A stretch of 64,000 nt of DNA from Thermincola carboxydiphila (GTDB lineage: Bacteria; Bacillota; Thermincolia; Thermincolales; UBA2595). The notes under the pieces are model-generated. The model was not told the origin of the DNA. It saw nothing but the letters and a program-made list of their open reading frames with translations, and ran no database searches. The DNA lies in contig JAENYP010000014.1 in assembly GCA_016841725.1 (NCBI GenBank), positions 46,830-110,829 on the forward strand, given 5' to 3'. Below are positions 28,363-38,035 of this stretch, one piece after another. Made by a program: the position numbers and the translations under genes. How positions within the stretch are numbered: the stretch's first letter is position 1; every line of letters starts with the position of its first letter.

Positions 28363-30357
28363 ATGGAGATACCGATATTAAAGGGAATAACAATTATATT
28401 TGCCTTGTCTGTGGGAGTTTTGTTTGTTTTCCACCGGCTGAAGATTCCGGCAGTGGTCGGTTTCCTCCTGACCGGGATCCTTGCAGGGCCCCATGGGTTT
28501 CAGCTGGTCAATGAAGTCCATGAAGTTGAGATGCTGGCTGAGATTGGGATTGTCCTGCTCCTTTTTACCATTGGTATAGAATTCTCCTTTGATGAGCTGC
28601 TGCAGATCAGAAAACCTGTGCTCATGGGCGGCTCTCTGCAGGTGGTCCTTACTGCGGCGGCTGTTTTTGGAATATCGGGGTTCATGGGATACCCACCGGA
28701 AAAATCCCTGTTTATCGGGTTTCTGATATCTCTAAGCAGTACGGCCATTGTCCTCAGGCTGCTTCAGGAGAGGGCTGAGCTGGACAGCCCTCACGGGCGG
28801 GCCACCCTTGGCATCCTTATTTTTCAGGATTTTGCCATTGTCCCGATGATGCTTTTTACTCCACTGCTGTCAGGGCAGGCGGGAAATCTGGGCACCTCCC
28901 TGATTGAGCTGGCTGTCAAGGGACTGATGATAGTTGTCCTGGTAATAGTCGGCGCCAAGTGGATTGTGCCCTATATCTTGTATCAGGCTGCCCGGACGCG
29001 GAATCGGGAGATTTTTCTGTTGAGCATTGTAGTAATCTGTCTGGCGGTGGCGTGGCTTACTTCCAGCGCCGGCCTGTCTCTGGCCCTGGGAGCGTTTCTG
29101 GCGGGACTGATTATCTCAGAGTCTGATTACAGTCATCAGGCTTTGGGAAATATCCTGCCCTTCCGTGATGTTTTTACCAGTTTCTTTTTTGTTTCTATAG
29201 GAATGCTGTTAAACATCGGGTATCTGCTGCAAAACCCTCTGCTGGTTGCTGCCGCAGTTATTGGAGTGGTCCTCCTGAAGGCGGTTATGGCAGGAGTTGC
29301 ATCCCTCTTGATGGGGTTCCCCATCAGGAGTACTATATTAACCGGATTTGCCATCAGCCAGGTGGGGGAATTCTCGTTTATTCTTTCGCGCAGCGGTCTA
29401 GAGTATGGCCTGCTCAGCGGGGATAATTACCAGCTTTTTCTCGCTGTATCGATACTAACTATGGCCGGGTCCCCATTTGTCCTGGTTTTTGCCCACAGGG
29501 CAGCGGATTTTGTTGTCCGGCTGCCTCTTCCGGAACGACTGGTTTCCGGGGGGGAACATTCGACACGGGAGGTGGCCGAAGATTTAAAGAGCCATCTGGT
29601 AATTATCGGTTTTGGGATTAATGGCCGCAATGTGGCCAGAGCTGCCGGAGCTGTCAATATACCTTATGTGGTCATTGAAATGAATCCTGATACGGTTCGG
29701 GATGAACGGGAAAAGGATGAGCCCATTTATTATGGGGATGCTACCCATGAAGCAGTCCTGAAACATGTTAATATTAAGAAAGCAAAGGTTGTAGTGGTGG
29801 CCATATCCGACCCGGCGGCCACCCGCAGGATTGTCGAAGTTGTCCGCAGGGTCAACCAAAGGTTGTGTATTATTGTCCGGACCCGTTATATTCAGGAGTT
29901 GGAGGCGCTGCATGAATTGGGCGCCAGTGAAGTTATCCCTGAAGAGTTTGAGACTTCTGTGGAGATTTTTACCCGGGTACTTAACAAATATCTGGTGCCA
30001 AGGGCAGAAATTGAGAGGTTTATCTCTGAAGTGCGGTCTGACACCTATGAGATGTTTCGCAGCTATTCCCGGAGGCCGGTGAATTTGTCGGAACTGAGGC
30101 TCCAAATGCCGGATTTCGAAATAACCACATTTAGGATAGGTGAAGAGTCAAAGGCGGCAGGGAAAAGTCTGCAGCAAATTGCACTAAGGAAGAAGTATGG
30201 TGTCACTATGCTGGCAATAGGGCGTGAGGGAAAATTTAAAGCAAACCCCCATGGGGAAGCCGAACTGCTTCCCGGAGATGTGGCTGTGGTTGTCGGGCCC
30301 CGTGATAAGGTAGCCCGGGTTGCCGGTCTGTTTCATGAGGGGCAGCAGGCTAACTAG
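28363..30357 (+). CDS. Kef-type CPA2 cation:proton antiporter
   Basis: The 664-residue protein has about twelve membrane helices (to about 385). A TrkA-N/RCK domain (VIIGFGINGRNVARAAGAVNIPYVVIEMNPD, near 410) follows, and then a TrkA-C domain (DFEITTFRIGEESKAAGKSLQQIALRKKYGV, near 595). This is the usual KefB/YhaU-type monovalent cation/H+ antiporter. It begins 11 bases after purL, probably in one transcript, with the purE riboswitch promoter behind it. Confidence 0.92.
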   Translation: MEIPILKGITIIFALSVGVLFVFHRLKIPAVVGFLLTGILAGPHGFQLVNEVHEVEMLAEIGIVLLLFTIGIEFSFDELLQIRKPVLMGGSLQVVLTAAAVFGISGFMGYPPEKSLFIGFLISLSSTAIVLRLLQERAELDSPHGRATLGILIFQDFAIVPMMLFTPLLSGQAGNLGTSLIELAVKGLMIVVLVIVGAKWIVPYILYQAARTRNREIFLLSIVVICLAVAWLTSSAGLSLALGAFLAGLIISESDYSHQALGNILPFRDVFTSFFFVSIGMLLNIGYLLQNPLLVAAAVIGVVLLKAVMAGVASLLMGFPIRSTILTGFAISQVGEFSFILSRSGLEYGLLSGDNYQLFLAVSILTMAGSPFVLVFAHRAADFVVRLPLPERLVSGGEHSTREVAEDLKSHLVIIGFGINGRNVARAAGAVNIPYVVIEMNPDTVRDEREKDEPIYYGDATHEAVLKHVNIKKAKVVVVAISDPAATRRIVEVVRRVNQRLCIIVRTRYIQELEALHELGASEVIPEEFETSVEIFTRVLNKYLVPRAEIERFISEVRSDTYEMFRSYSRRPVNLSELRLQMPDFEITTFRIGEESKAAGKSLQQIALRKKYGVTMLAIGREGKFKANPHGEAELLPGDVAVVVGPRDKVARVAGLFHEGQQAN

Positions 30358-30394
30358 GCAGCGACAGGGAATCCAATGAAACAGGCTGTTTTTC

Positions 30395-30423
30395 TTGACA
30401 TTGACCCCCGGCCTTGTTAAGAT
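30395..30423 (+). promoter_or_regulatory. Promoter of the riboswitch-purE operon
   Basis: TTGACA (30395-30400) and TAAGAT (30418-30423), spacer 17 bases. The predicted start near 30430 precedes the ykkC-type leader. Confidence 0.7.
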
Positions 30424-30436
30424 ATAACTGTGCAAA

Positions 30437-30628
30437 ACTGAATCTTCGTAGGTTCCGGGATTATACCGGGGACACGAGGGAAAGTGTACCTAGGGTTCCG
30501 CTGATATCACATATCAGGTCAGGTCCAAGTGGTACAGGCGTATTCTTGCGCCACACCGACGGGATAAAAGCCCAGACGGGTAGGTTTCACTCGAATGAGA
30601 GAATCTGCTCGCCTGGGCTTTATTATTT
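30437..30628 (+). promoter_or_regulatory. ykkC-family riboswitch, PRPP type likely by context
   Basis: The ykkC conserved blocks appear in order. CTAGGGTTCCG (30490-30500) is followed by a small stem, then GGTCC (30522-30526), a variable stem, and ACACCGACGGGATAAAAGCCC (ending 30573). AAAGCCCAG (30567-30575) can instead pair with CTGGGCTTT (30613-30621), a terminator-like hairpin that would exclude the GGG/GCCC aptamer pairing. Family members sense guanidine, ppGpp or PRPP; a position before purE favours the PRPP subtype. The tail behind the hairpin (ATTATTT) is only moderately T-rich. Confidence 0.8.
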
Positions 30629-30662
30629 ACCCAATGACGCTGAGACTTAATAAATTGTTTTG

Positions 30663-30728
30663 AAAAGTGGCAAACTTAATACAGCCTAGTATAAACACAC
30701 TGAAGTGATAGCTGGTTTGACCACTTTT
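30663..30728 (+). other. Structured hairpin between riboswitch and purE
   Basis: AAAAGTGG + CAAAC + CAGC on the left pair with GCTG + GTTTG + CCACTTTT on the right, with bulges only on the left side. The inner part can add TAT/ATA and CAC/GTG pairs. The remaining 240 bases before purE show no further gene or clear known RNA motif. Confidence 0.45.
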
Positions 30729-30972
30729 ATGACAATGGCCTACTAGATGTCATGGCATATCGGCAGGTATTGTTACTTACGTGTTTCTAAAGGTGACTAC
30801 CGGCAGGCTCAGGGAAGTCCACTGGCTGATGTATATACTTTTTGTACTGATAGCGATCAGGTATGCCTTCCTTGCCGGAGAATGAAATTTGGGCCGGAAT
30901 ACCCCATTGTTTAAAGGATTATGAGATAATTTGTTGAAAATAGTACTATCAATTTTCTGAACGGGGGTAGAT

Positions 30973-31497
30973 ATGGTGAAACCACTGGTAGGCATAGTTA
31001 TGGGGAGTGACTCTGACCTAAAAATAATGAAGGAAGCAGCCAAAATTCTGGCTGAGCTGGGTATCGCCAGTGAAGTGATTATTTCCTCGGCACACCGGGT
31101 GCCGGAACAGACGGCCCAATATGCCAGGACTGCCGAAGAACGCGGCCTGGAGGCGATTATAGCCGGGGCCGGCATGGCTGCTCACCTGCCTGGGGTAATA
31201 GCTGCCATGACTCCTCTGCCTGTTATCGGGGTGCCTATCCAGTCTGGCGCCCTATCAGGGGTTGACGCCCTTTATGCTATTGTACAGATGCCTCCGGGAA
31301 TACCTGTGGCCACAGTTGCTGTTAATGGCGCCAAAAATGCCGGTATCCTGGCAGCACAGATTCTGAGTGTCAAATATCCTCAAATACGGGAAAACATTAG
31401 AGAATATAAAGTCAGGATGGAGAAAGAGGTTAAGGCCAAGGCTGCCAAGCTGGCAGAACTGGGGATAGAGGGTTACCTGGCAGGCGGCGGAAAGTAG
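30973..31497 (+). CDS. purE: N5-carboxyaminoimidazole ribonucleotide mutase
   Basis: The 174-residue protein has [10 protein letters not shown] (11-20) and [12 protein letters not shown] (about 37-48), the CAIR-binding motifs of class I PurE. It moves the carboxyl group to make CAIR. Its usual partner purK is not next to it. It is the first gene of the operon behind the riboswitch. Confidence 0.95.
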   Translation: MVKPLVGIVMGSDSDLKIMKEAAKILAELGIASEVIISSAHRVPEQTAQYARTAEERGLEAIIAGAGMAAHLPGVIAAMTPLPVIGVPIQSGALSGVDALYAIVQMPPGIPVATVAVNGAKNAGILAAQILSVKYPQIRENIREYKVRMEKEVKAKAAKLAELGIEGYLAGGGK

Positions 31498-31499
31498 TA

Positions 31500-31530
31500 C
31501 TAATATTAATCACTAATATTAATCACTAAT
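31500..31530 (+). repeat. 13-bp tandem repeat between purE and purB
   Basis: CTAATATTAATCA occurs at 31500-31512 and 31513-31525, followed by a partial CTAAT. It is AT-rich, with no known function. Confidence 0.75.
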
Positions 31531-31592
31531 GGCGTGCTGCTATTTATCGCTGATATTAATCCAGAAAAAAATGTACGGAGGTACCGGACGAA

Positions 31593-32885
31593 ATGATTGA
31601 ACGATATACTCTTCCTGAAATGGGGAGAATCTGGACCCTGGAGAACAAGTTTCAGAAGTGGCTTGATGTTGAGATCGCGGCCTGTGAAGCTATGGCTGAG
31701 TTGGGACAGATACCGGCGGAAGCGGTCAGGGTCATCAGGGAAAAAGCCGCTTTTGATGTAAACAGGATTGATGAAATCGAAAAGGTCACCAACCATGATG
31801 TGATTGCATTTCTGACTAATGTGGCCGAAAATGTAGGTGAAGATTCCAAGTATATCCATATGGGGATGACCTCGTCAGATGTGGGTGATACAGCCCTGTG
31901 CCTGCTGATGAAAGAGGCGGCAGAGCACCTGCTCCCGAGGCTGGCCGTTCTCAGGGAAAAGCTGGTGGAAAAGGCCGGGGAGTACAAGTACACCCCGATG
32001 ATTGGGCGGACACACGGGATACATGCCGAGCCGATGACCTTTGGGATGAAAATGCTGCTTTGGATTGCTGAGACCGACCGGAATATGGAACGACTTCAAA
32101 GGGCAGTGGAAACCATCAGTGTGGGCAAACTGTCAGGGGCTGTGGGAACTTATGCCAATATCGACCCTGAAGTGGAACGAAGAGTTTGTGAGAAACTGGG
32201 TCTGCAGCCTGCCTCTATTGCCACCCAGGTAATTCAGCGGGACAGGCATGCCGAGTATATGTCAACCCTTGCGGTAATAGGCTGTACACTTGAGAAAATA
32301 GCCACCGAGCTGCGCAACCTGCAGCGTACCGATATCAGGGAAGCGGAAGAGTATTTTGCCAAGGGCCAGAAAGGCTCCTCGGCCATGCCCCATAAAAGGA
32401 ATCCCATTACAGGTGAACGCATCAGCGGCCTGGCTCGGATTTTGCGGGGCAATGCCCTTGCGGCCATGGAAAATGTGGCCCTCTGGCATGAACGGGATAT
32501 CTCACACTCATCAGTGGAACGGGTTATTGTCCCTGACAGCACCATCCTTCTTGACTACATGCTGCACCTTACCATAAAGATTGTCGGCAGCCTCCTTGTT
32601 TATCCTGATGCCATGATGGAAAATCTTAATAAGACCAAAGGGCTGATTTATTCCCAGAGAGTCCTGCTGGCACTGGTGGACAAAGGCGTTTTAAGGGAAA
32701 GGGCCTATGAGCTGGTACAGAGAAATGCCATGGAGGTCTGGCGGACCAAACAGAACTTCGTTGACCTGCTGCAGAACGATGCCGATGTGGTCAAATTGAT
32801 TCCTGCTGAAGAGCTCCACAGCCTGTTTGACTATAACTGGTTCCTCAGGAACGTGGATGCGGTTTTTCAGCGGTTTGGGTTGTAG
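31593..32885 (+). CDS. purB: Adenylosuccinate lyase
   Basis: The 430-residue protein has the fumarase/aspartase-superfamily signature [12 protein letters not shown] near 265, [15 protein letters not shown] and [14 protein letters not shown]. It cleaves SAICAR to AICAR and adenylosuccinate to AMP, acting twice in purine synthesis. It is the second gene of the pur operon. Confidence 0.97.
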   Translation: MIERYTLPEMGRIWTLENKFQKWLDVEIAACEAMAELGQIPAEAVRVIREKAAFDVNRIDEIEKVTNHDVIAFLTNVAENVGEDSKYIHMGMTSSDVGDTALCLLMKEAAEHLLPRLAVLREKLVEKAGEYKYTPMIGRTHGIHAEPMTFGMKMLLWIAETDRNMERLQRAVETISVGKLSGAVGTYANIDPEVERRVCEKLGLQPASIATQVIQRDRHAEYMSTLAVIGCTLEKIATELRNLQRTDIREAEEYFAKGQKGSSAMPHKRNPITGERISGLARILRGNALAAMENVALWHERDISHSSVERVIVPDSTILLDYMLHLTIKIVGSLLVYPDAMMENLNKTKGLIYSQRVLLALVDKGVLRERAYELVQRNAMEVWRTKQNFVDLLQNDADVVKLIPAEELHSLFDYNWFLRNVDAVFQRFGL

Positions 32886-32887
32886 TG

Positions 32888-33056
32888 GGTTCCCGGAAAT
32901 GACCGTAGGTGAGTGTGGTGAGCTGTTGTAACGATTTTCCACACTGCCGCCTATGAGTCTAAGCTGCCACCCCCCGTAGGCAAGACTCATAACGGCGGCA
33001 GTGCCAAGGAAAATCTTATACAACATCTCACCACATTCTCCGGTCATCTCCGAAGC
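32888..33056. repeat. Palindromic intergenic repeat element, copy 1
   Basis: The 169-bp stretch between purB and purC is one long imperfect inverted repeat. The left arm has GAAATGACCG, TGTGGTGAG, TGTTGTA and GATTTTCC; the right arm has the complements in reverse order, ending in CGGTCATCTCC. The middle holds TATGAGTCTAAGCTGCC against AGACTCATAACGG. Copy 2 is at 37081-37397. It codes for nothing. Confidence 0.85.
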
Positions 33057-33157
33057 CGCACATAAAAAGGAAAAAAACAAAAGGGAAATAAATAAAAAAA
33101 TAAAAGGAAACACGTTTTAGAGAAATTTATTGGAGTGTAGAAGGAGGTTAGAAAAGC

Positions 33158-33886
33158 ATGGATGTTCAGAAGCTGGAACAACTGCATGAGGGGAAGGCTA
33201 AAAAGGTATACAGAACCAATGACCCGGACCTGTACTGGATAGAGTACAAGGATGATGCCACAGCCTTTGACGGCAAGAAAAAGGGAACCATCATGAACAA
33301 GGGGATCCTTAACAACAGTATTACGGTGCACTTCTTTAACCTGTTGGAAAGTAACGGGATTGTCACCCACCTGGTTAAACAGGTAAATGAAAGGGAGCAG
33401 ATAGTAAAAGCAGTTGATATCATTCTGGTTGAAGTAGTTGTCAGGAATATTGCCGCCGGGTCGCTGTCCAAGAGGCTCGGGATGCAGGAAGGGACCATGC
33501 TTCCCAAAACAGTTCTGGAATTTTACTATAAGGATGATGCCCTTGGTGACCCGTTGATTAATGACTATCATATCCAGGTACTTGACCTGGCTAATCCTGA
33601 ACAAATGAAGTCAATATCGATAATGGCTCTTAAAATTAATGATATTCTAAGGGAATACCTTAAAGATAAAAAAATAGACCTGATTGATTTTAAACTTGAA
33701 TTCGGGACCCATAAGGGGGAGGTCATCCTGGCTGATGAGATATCTCCCGATACCTGTCGTTTCTGGGATTTAGAGACCAGGGAGAAATTGGATAAAGACC
33801 GTTTCCGCAGAGACCTGGGTAATGTTGAGGAAGCCTACCGGGAAGTGCTGAAGAGACTGACCGGTGAAACCATATCTGATAGCTGA
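33158..33886 (+). CDS. purC: SAICAR synthase
   Basis: The 242-residue protein has [33 protein letters not shown] at the start, [19 protein letters not shown] (seen as [19 protein letters not shown]) and [24 protein letters not shown], all PurC signatures. It joins aspartate to CAIR using ATP. AGAAGGAGG precedes the ATG. It is the third gene of the operon, behind palindromic copy 1. Confidence 0.97.
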   Translation: MDVQKLEQLHEGKAKKVYRTNDPDLYWIEYKDDATAFDGKKKGTIMNKGILNNSITVHFFNLLESNGIVTHLVKQVNEREQIVKAVDIILVEVVVRNIAAGSLSKRLGMQEGTMLPKTVLEFYYKDDALGDPLINDYHIQVLDLANPEQMKSISIMALKINDILREYLKDKKIDLIDFKLEFGTHKGEVILADEISPDTCRFWDLETREKLDKDRFRRDLGNVEEAYREVLKRLTGETISDS

Positions 33887-33959
33887 CACCTGACATAAGA
33901 AAGCTGTTAATTGCCGTAGACCATAGGCCAGGAACAATAAATAGCGGAGGAATTTAAAA

Positions 33960-35408
33960 ATGTTATTTCAAACTGACCGCTCTAACAGAAAAAACAATGA
34001 TCGTGACAAACCTGAAGAGGAATGCGGTATTTTTGGCATTTACGGATTGGGACTGGATGTGTCCCGCCTGACCTATTACGGGTTGTATGCACTTCAGCAT
34101 CGCGGTCAGGAAAGCGCCGGGATAGCTGTATCCGATGGTTCAGGTATCAGCCTGCATAAAGATATGGGCCTTGTTCCGGAGGTCTTTTCCGATGAAATAC
34201 TCCAGAAGCTGCAGGGCAGGATGGCACTGGGACATGTCCGTTATTCCACTACCGGTTCCAGTCTGGTTTTAAATGCCCAGCCCCTGGTATGTTACTATTC
34301 CAAGGGGATGATTGCCCTGGCCCATAACGGGAACCTGACAAATACTGCTGATCTGAGGGAGCGTTTGGCTCTGGAGGGGTCGGTGTTTCAGTCTACTATT
34401 GACAGTGAGGTTATTGTTAACCTGATTGCCCGGTACAGCCAGGGGTCCATTGAGGATGGCATTAAAATGACTATGAAACAGATCAGGGGAGCCTATTCTC
34501 TGGCCGTCATGACCGAGGACAAGCTCATTGGGGTCCGCGACCCTTGGGGGGTAAGGCCGCTCTGTATCGGGAGACTGGGTGATGCCTATATCCTGGCCTC
34601 TGAATCATGTGCTCTGGATACTGTGGGCGCTGAACTGGTCCGGGATGTGGAGCCCGGAGAAATTGTCATTATCAGTGAAGCCGGTCTGGTGTCACACAGG
34701 ACAGAACCTGAGGAACGCAAGGGGATGTGTATTTTTGAATTTATATACCTGGCCCGCCCCGACAGCATAATTGACGGCTTTCATGTAAGTGAGGTCAGGC
34801 GTGAAATGGGAAGACAGCTGGCGCGCGAGTATCCGGTGGATGTTGACCTGGTCATCCCGATACCCGATTCGGGTAATGCTGCTGCCAGGGGGTATGCCCT
34901 GGAGGGCGGGATACCCTTTGAAGACGGTCTGATGAAGAACCGGTATATTGGGAGGACCTTTATCCAGCCGAACCAGGCCATGAGGGACCTGGCAGTCAGG
35001 CTAAAGCTGAATCCCGTGAGAAACATCCTCAAAGGCAAGCGGGTTCTCATGATTGATGACTCCATAGTCAGGGGCACTACCAGCGGGAAAATGGTCAAAA
35101 TGGTACGGGATGCCGGTGTGAAGGAAGTCCATATGTGTATCAGCTCACCTCCGATAGAGTGGCCATGCCACTACGGAATAGATACTTCTGACAGGGATGA
35201 ACTGATTGCGGCCAAGCTTCCGGTTGATGAGATAAGGAAATATATTGGAGCTGACGGTTTGCATTATCTTAGTATGGATGGCCTTCTGAAGGTCTTTGGA
35301 AGTCCGCAGAATTTCTTCTGTACCGCGTGTTTTGACGGTGATTACCCGATAAGGGTTTCAGGGCAAGCAGGCAAGTTCTGCCTGGAAAACGGGAGGAAAT
35401 GCAAATGA
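33960..35408 (+). CDS. purF: Amidophosphoribosyltransferase
   Basis: The 482-residue enzyme has a propeptide ending in EEE before the nucleophile in CGIFGIYG. An Ntn-glutaminase domain ([23 protein letters not shown]) follows, and then a phosphoribosyltransferase domain with [14 protein letters not shown]. The C-terminal [12 protein letters not shown] and FCLENGRK cysteines suggest the 4Fe-4S cluster of the Bacillus-type enzyme. It catalyses the committed purine step. Confidence 0.97.
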   Translation: MLFQTDRSNRKNNDRDKPEEECGIFGIYGLGLDVSRLTYYGLYALQHRGQESAGIAVSDGSGISLHKDMGLVPEVFSDEILQKLQGRMALGHVRYSTTGSSLVLNAQPLVCYYSKGMIALAHNGNLTNTADLRERLALEGSVFQSTIDSEVIVNLIARYSQGSIEDGIKMTMKQIRGAYSLAVMTEDKLIGVRDPWGVRPLCIGRLGDAYILASESCALDTVGAELVRDVEPGEIVIISEAGLVSHRTEPEERKGMCIFEFIYLARPDSIIDGFHVSEVRREMGRQLAREYPVDVDLVIPIPDSGNAAARGYALEGGIPFEDGLMKNRYIGRTFIQPNQAMRDLAVRLKLNPVRNILKGKRVLMIDDSIVRGTTSGKMVKMVRDAGVKEVHMCISSPPIEWPCHYGIDTSDRDELIAAKLPVDEIRKYIGADGLHYLSMDGLLKVFGSPQNFFCTACFDGDYPIRVSGQAGKFCLENGRKCK

Positions 35409-36463
35409 AGGAAAGCAATAAGAAAGGCCTGACTTATGCCGATGCCGGTGTGGACATCAATGCCGGCGCTGAGGCTGTAGAACTAATGAAGGAACATGTA
35501 AAAAAAACCTTTAGGCCGGAGGTGATGACCGACCTGGGTGGTTTCGGGGGGCTCTTTGCCCTCAATACCGGCAAGTATAAGGAGCCTGTCCTGGTTTCCG
35601 GTACCGATGGTGTGGGGACCAAACTGATGATAGCATTTTTGATGGATAAACACGATACGGTCGGGATAGATGCTGTAGCCATGTGTGCCAATGATATCCT
35701 GGTACAGGGCGCTGAACCCCTCTTTTTCCTGGATTACCTGGCAGTGGGTAAACTTATTCCGCAGAGGGTGGCAGATGTTGTTAAAGGTATAGCAGAAGGG
35801 TGCCGCCAGGCGGGATGTGCCCTGATTGGCGGGGAAACCGCCGAGATGCCCGGTTTTTACGGTGAAGATGAATACGATATAGCCGGATTTGTAGTTGGGG
35901 TTGTTGACAGGCAGCGTATTATAGATGGGAGCAGGATTGTTCCGGGTGACGCGGTAATCGGGCTGCCATCGTCGGGACTCCACAGCAACGGGTATTCACT
36001 GGCCCGGAAGGTGCTTCTGGAAATAGGCGGTTTTGATACCGGCACTTATTCCGATGAACTGGGCAGGACTGTTGGTGAGGAAATGCTGGAACCCACCCGG
36101 ATTTATGCCCGGCAGATACTCCCCCTTGTGGAGAAATACGATATCAGGGGCATGGCCCATATTACGGGAGGCGGTCTCACGGAAAATATCCCCAGGATAC
36201 TGCCGGAAGGTACTAAGGTTGTGCTTAATCCCAAGGCATGGCCTGAGAAACCTGTTTTCAACCTTATCCAGAGAACCGGCAGGATAGAGACTGAAGAAAT
36301 GTGCCGGACCTTTAATATGGGAATCGGAATGACAATTATCGTACCATCCAGCCAGGCAGATGCAGTAATGGCAGACCTGGGGGCCAACGGTGAGCCAGCA
36401 TACCTGATAGGAAAAGTTGCAGCAGGTGACAGGCAGGTCGAATATAGATCTGAGGAGGTGTAA
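35405..36463 (+). CDS. purM: AIR synthase
   Basis: The roughly 352-residue enzyme has [15 protein letters not shown] at the start, [30 protein letters not shown] and [17 protein letters not shown]. It forms AIR from FGAM and ATP. I choose ATG 35405, overlapping the purF stop as ATGA and well spaced from GGGAGG (35391-35396); ATG 35399 is too close to it. Confidence 0.96.
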   Translation: MKESNKKGLTYADAGVDINAGAEAVELMKEHVKKTFRPEVMTDLGGFGGLFALNTGKYKEPVLVSGTDGVGTKLMIAFLMDKHDTVGIDAVAMCANDILVQGAEPLFFLDYLAVGKLIPQRVADVVKGIAEGCRQAGCALIGGETAEMPGFYGEDEYDIAGFVVGVVDRQRIIDGSRIVPGDAVIGLPSSGLHSNGYSLARKVLLEIGGFDTGTYSDELGRTVGEEMLEPTRIYARQILPLVEKYDIRGMAHITGGGLTENIPRILPEGTKVVLNPKAWPEKPVFNLIQRTGRIETEEMCRTFNMGIGMTIIVPSSQADAVMADLGANGEPAYLIGKVAAGDRQVEYRSEEV

Positions 36464-36467
36464 GACG

Positions 36468-37079
36468 ATGTCAAAATTACGCCTGGGGGTCCTGGCATCA
36501 GGGCGTGGTTCAAACCTGCAGGCCATTATTGATAACATCGCAGCCGGAAATATTGATGCTGAAGCTGCTGTAGTTATAAGTGACAAACCTGATGCCTTTG
36601 CCCTGGAACGGGCCCGGAACCATGGTGTTCCGGCTGTACATATTAAACCCGGGGATTACCGGGGAAAAGAAGCATATGAAAAGGCAGTGACTGACTGCCT
36701 CAGGGAAAACCGGGCGGAGCTTGTGATTCTGGCCGGGTATATGCGTCTGGTGGGAAAGGTCCTTCTGGATGAATACCCCAACCGGATCATGAATATCCAT
36801 CCCGCGCTCCTGCCGTCTTTCCCTGGGGCACACGGACAAAGGGATGCGGTTGACTATGGGGTCAGGTATTCGGGATGTACCGTTCACTTTGTGGATGAGG
36901 GCATGGATACAGGGCCGATTATCCTGCAGGAAGTTGTTCCGGTACTCCAGGATGATGATGAAGACAGCCTGGCGGCACGTATTCTTAAGGAAGAACATAA
37001 GGTCTATTCGAAGGCCATTCAGCTCTACGCTGCAGGGAAGCTGAGGGTTGAGGGCAGAAGAGTATACATCAGTCAATAG
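36468..37079 (+). CDS. purN: GAR transformylase
   Basis: The 203-residue enzyme has ASGRGSNLQAI, NIHPALLPSFPGAHGQRDAV and GCTVHFVDEGMDTGPII, with the catalytic Asn-His-Asp set of PurN. It formylates GAR using 10-formyl-THF. ATG 36468 follows GAGGAGGTG at 36452-36460. The palindromic repeat copy 2 begins right after its stop codon. Confidence 0.96.
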   Translation: MSKLRLGVLASGRGSNLQAIIDNIAAGNIDAEAAVVISDKPDAFALERARNHGVPAVHIKPGDYRGKEAYEKAVTDCLRENRAELVILAGYMRLVGKVLLDEYPNRIMNIHPALLPSFPGAHGQRDAVDYGVRYSGCTVHFVDEGMDTGPIILQEVVPVLQDDDEDSLAARILKEEHKVYSKAIQLYAAGKLRVEGRRVYISQ

Positions 37080-37080
37080 G

Positions 37081-37397
37081 TGGCTCTGGGAAATGACCGT
37101 GGGCGGAATATGGTGAGCTATTGTACCGCTTTTCCCCACTGCTGCCTATGAGTCTAAGCTGCCATCCCCCGACACCAAGGCAGCGTCCCCGAACTTGATG
37201 GCTCATTGGGCTTGTTTAATAAGATGGCCGCCTCTCGTTTTAGCGAGCCAAAACTTCCCGGCGGCCTTCGCCATCTTCGGACATGCGGGGACTCCCTGCC
37301 TTGCTGCCGGTGACTTGCAGCAAGACTCATAACGGCAGCAGTGAAAGGAAAATCTTGCACAACACCACACCATATTCCACGGTCATTTCCAGAGCCA
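37081..37397. repeat. Palindromic intergenic repeat element, copy 2 with nested hairpins
   Basis: Outer arms at 37081 and 37378-37397 are complementary over about 20 bases (TGGCTCTGG and AAATGACCGTG segments). The same TATGAGTCTAAGCTGCC/AGACTCATAACGG core as in copy 1 is split by about 150 bp. That insert is itself palindromic: AAGGCAG and CCCCG (37177-37191) against CGGGG and CTGCCTT (37286-37302); inside it AAGATGGC (37221-) against GCCATCTT (ending 37277); and CTCG/CGAG at the tip. Confidence 0.85.
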
Positions 37398-37433
37398 ATG
37401 ACTGATGAAGATAAATAAAAGGGGGGTATTAAT

Positions 37434-38024
37434 TTGAAAAAACGTGCACTTGTCAGTGTTTCCAACAAGGCGGGCTGTGTTGAGTTTGCCCGCGAGCTGC
37501 ATGAACTTGGTTTTGAAATCATCTCCACCGGGGGGACTTTTAAGACTATCAAGGAAGGCGGGGTTCCGGTTACCTATGTGTCTGAAGTGACGGGCTTCCC
37601 GGAAATTCTTGACGGCAGGGTAAAGACCTTGAACCCGTATATTCATGGTGGCATTTTGGCCCGGAGGACTCCTGACCACCTGGCCCAGCTGGAGGAACAT
37701 AAGATCGGGACAATTGACCTGGTTGCCGTGAACCTGTATCCCTTTAAGGAGACGATTGCAAAACCTGATGTAACCCTACAGGATGCTATAGAAAATATTG
37801 ATATCGGCGGTCCGACCATGGTCAGGGCAGCAGCCAAAAACTGTGAGAGCGTTACTATTATTGTGAACCCTGCCAGATATGGTGAAGTCATTGCCGAACT
37901 GAAGGAAAAGGGTGAGGTTTCCCGGGAAAACAGGCTGAAACTGGCTGCCGAGGCGTTCACCCATACAGCCGATTATGACACATATATCAGTACATACCTC
38001 AACAAACTGGTAAAAGAGAAATAG
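37434..38024 (+). CDS. purH: IMP cyclohydrolase, stand-alone N-terminal half of PurH
   Basis: The 196-residue protein is the methylglyoxal-synthase-like IMP cyclohydrolase domain only: [63 protein letters not shown] and [16 protein letters not shown]. It ends in a normal stop, with purD starting 11 bases later. A full PurH has about 510 residues; the C-terminal AICAR transformylase domain is missing here. The TTG start follows AAAGGGGGG. It closes FAICAR to IMP; the formyl step must be encoded elsewhere. Confidence 0.93.
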   Translation: MKKRALVSVSNKAGCVEFARELHELGFEIISTGGTFKTIKEGGVPVTYVSEVTGFPEILDGRVKTLNPYIHGGILARRTPDHLAQLEEHKIGTIDLVAVNLYPFKETIAKPDVTLQDAIENIDIGGPTMVRAAAKNCESVTIIVNPARYGEVIAELKEKGEVSRENRLKLAAEAFTHTADYDTYISTYLNKLVKEK

Positions 38025-38035
38025 AGGTGAATTAA

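Noticed and set aside
30629..30972. Guanine or tetrahydrofolate riboswitch in tandem with the ykkC element
   Set aside because: I looked for the conserved purine-riboswitch junction and THF motifs and found neither.
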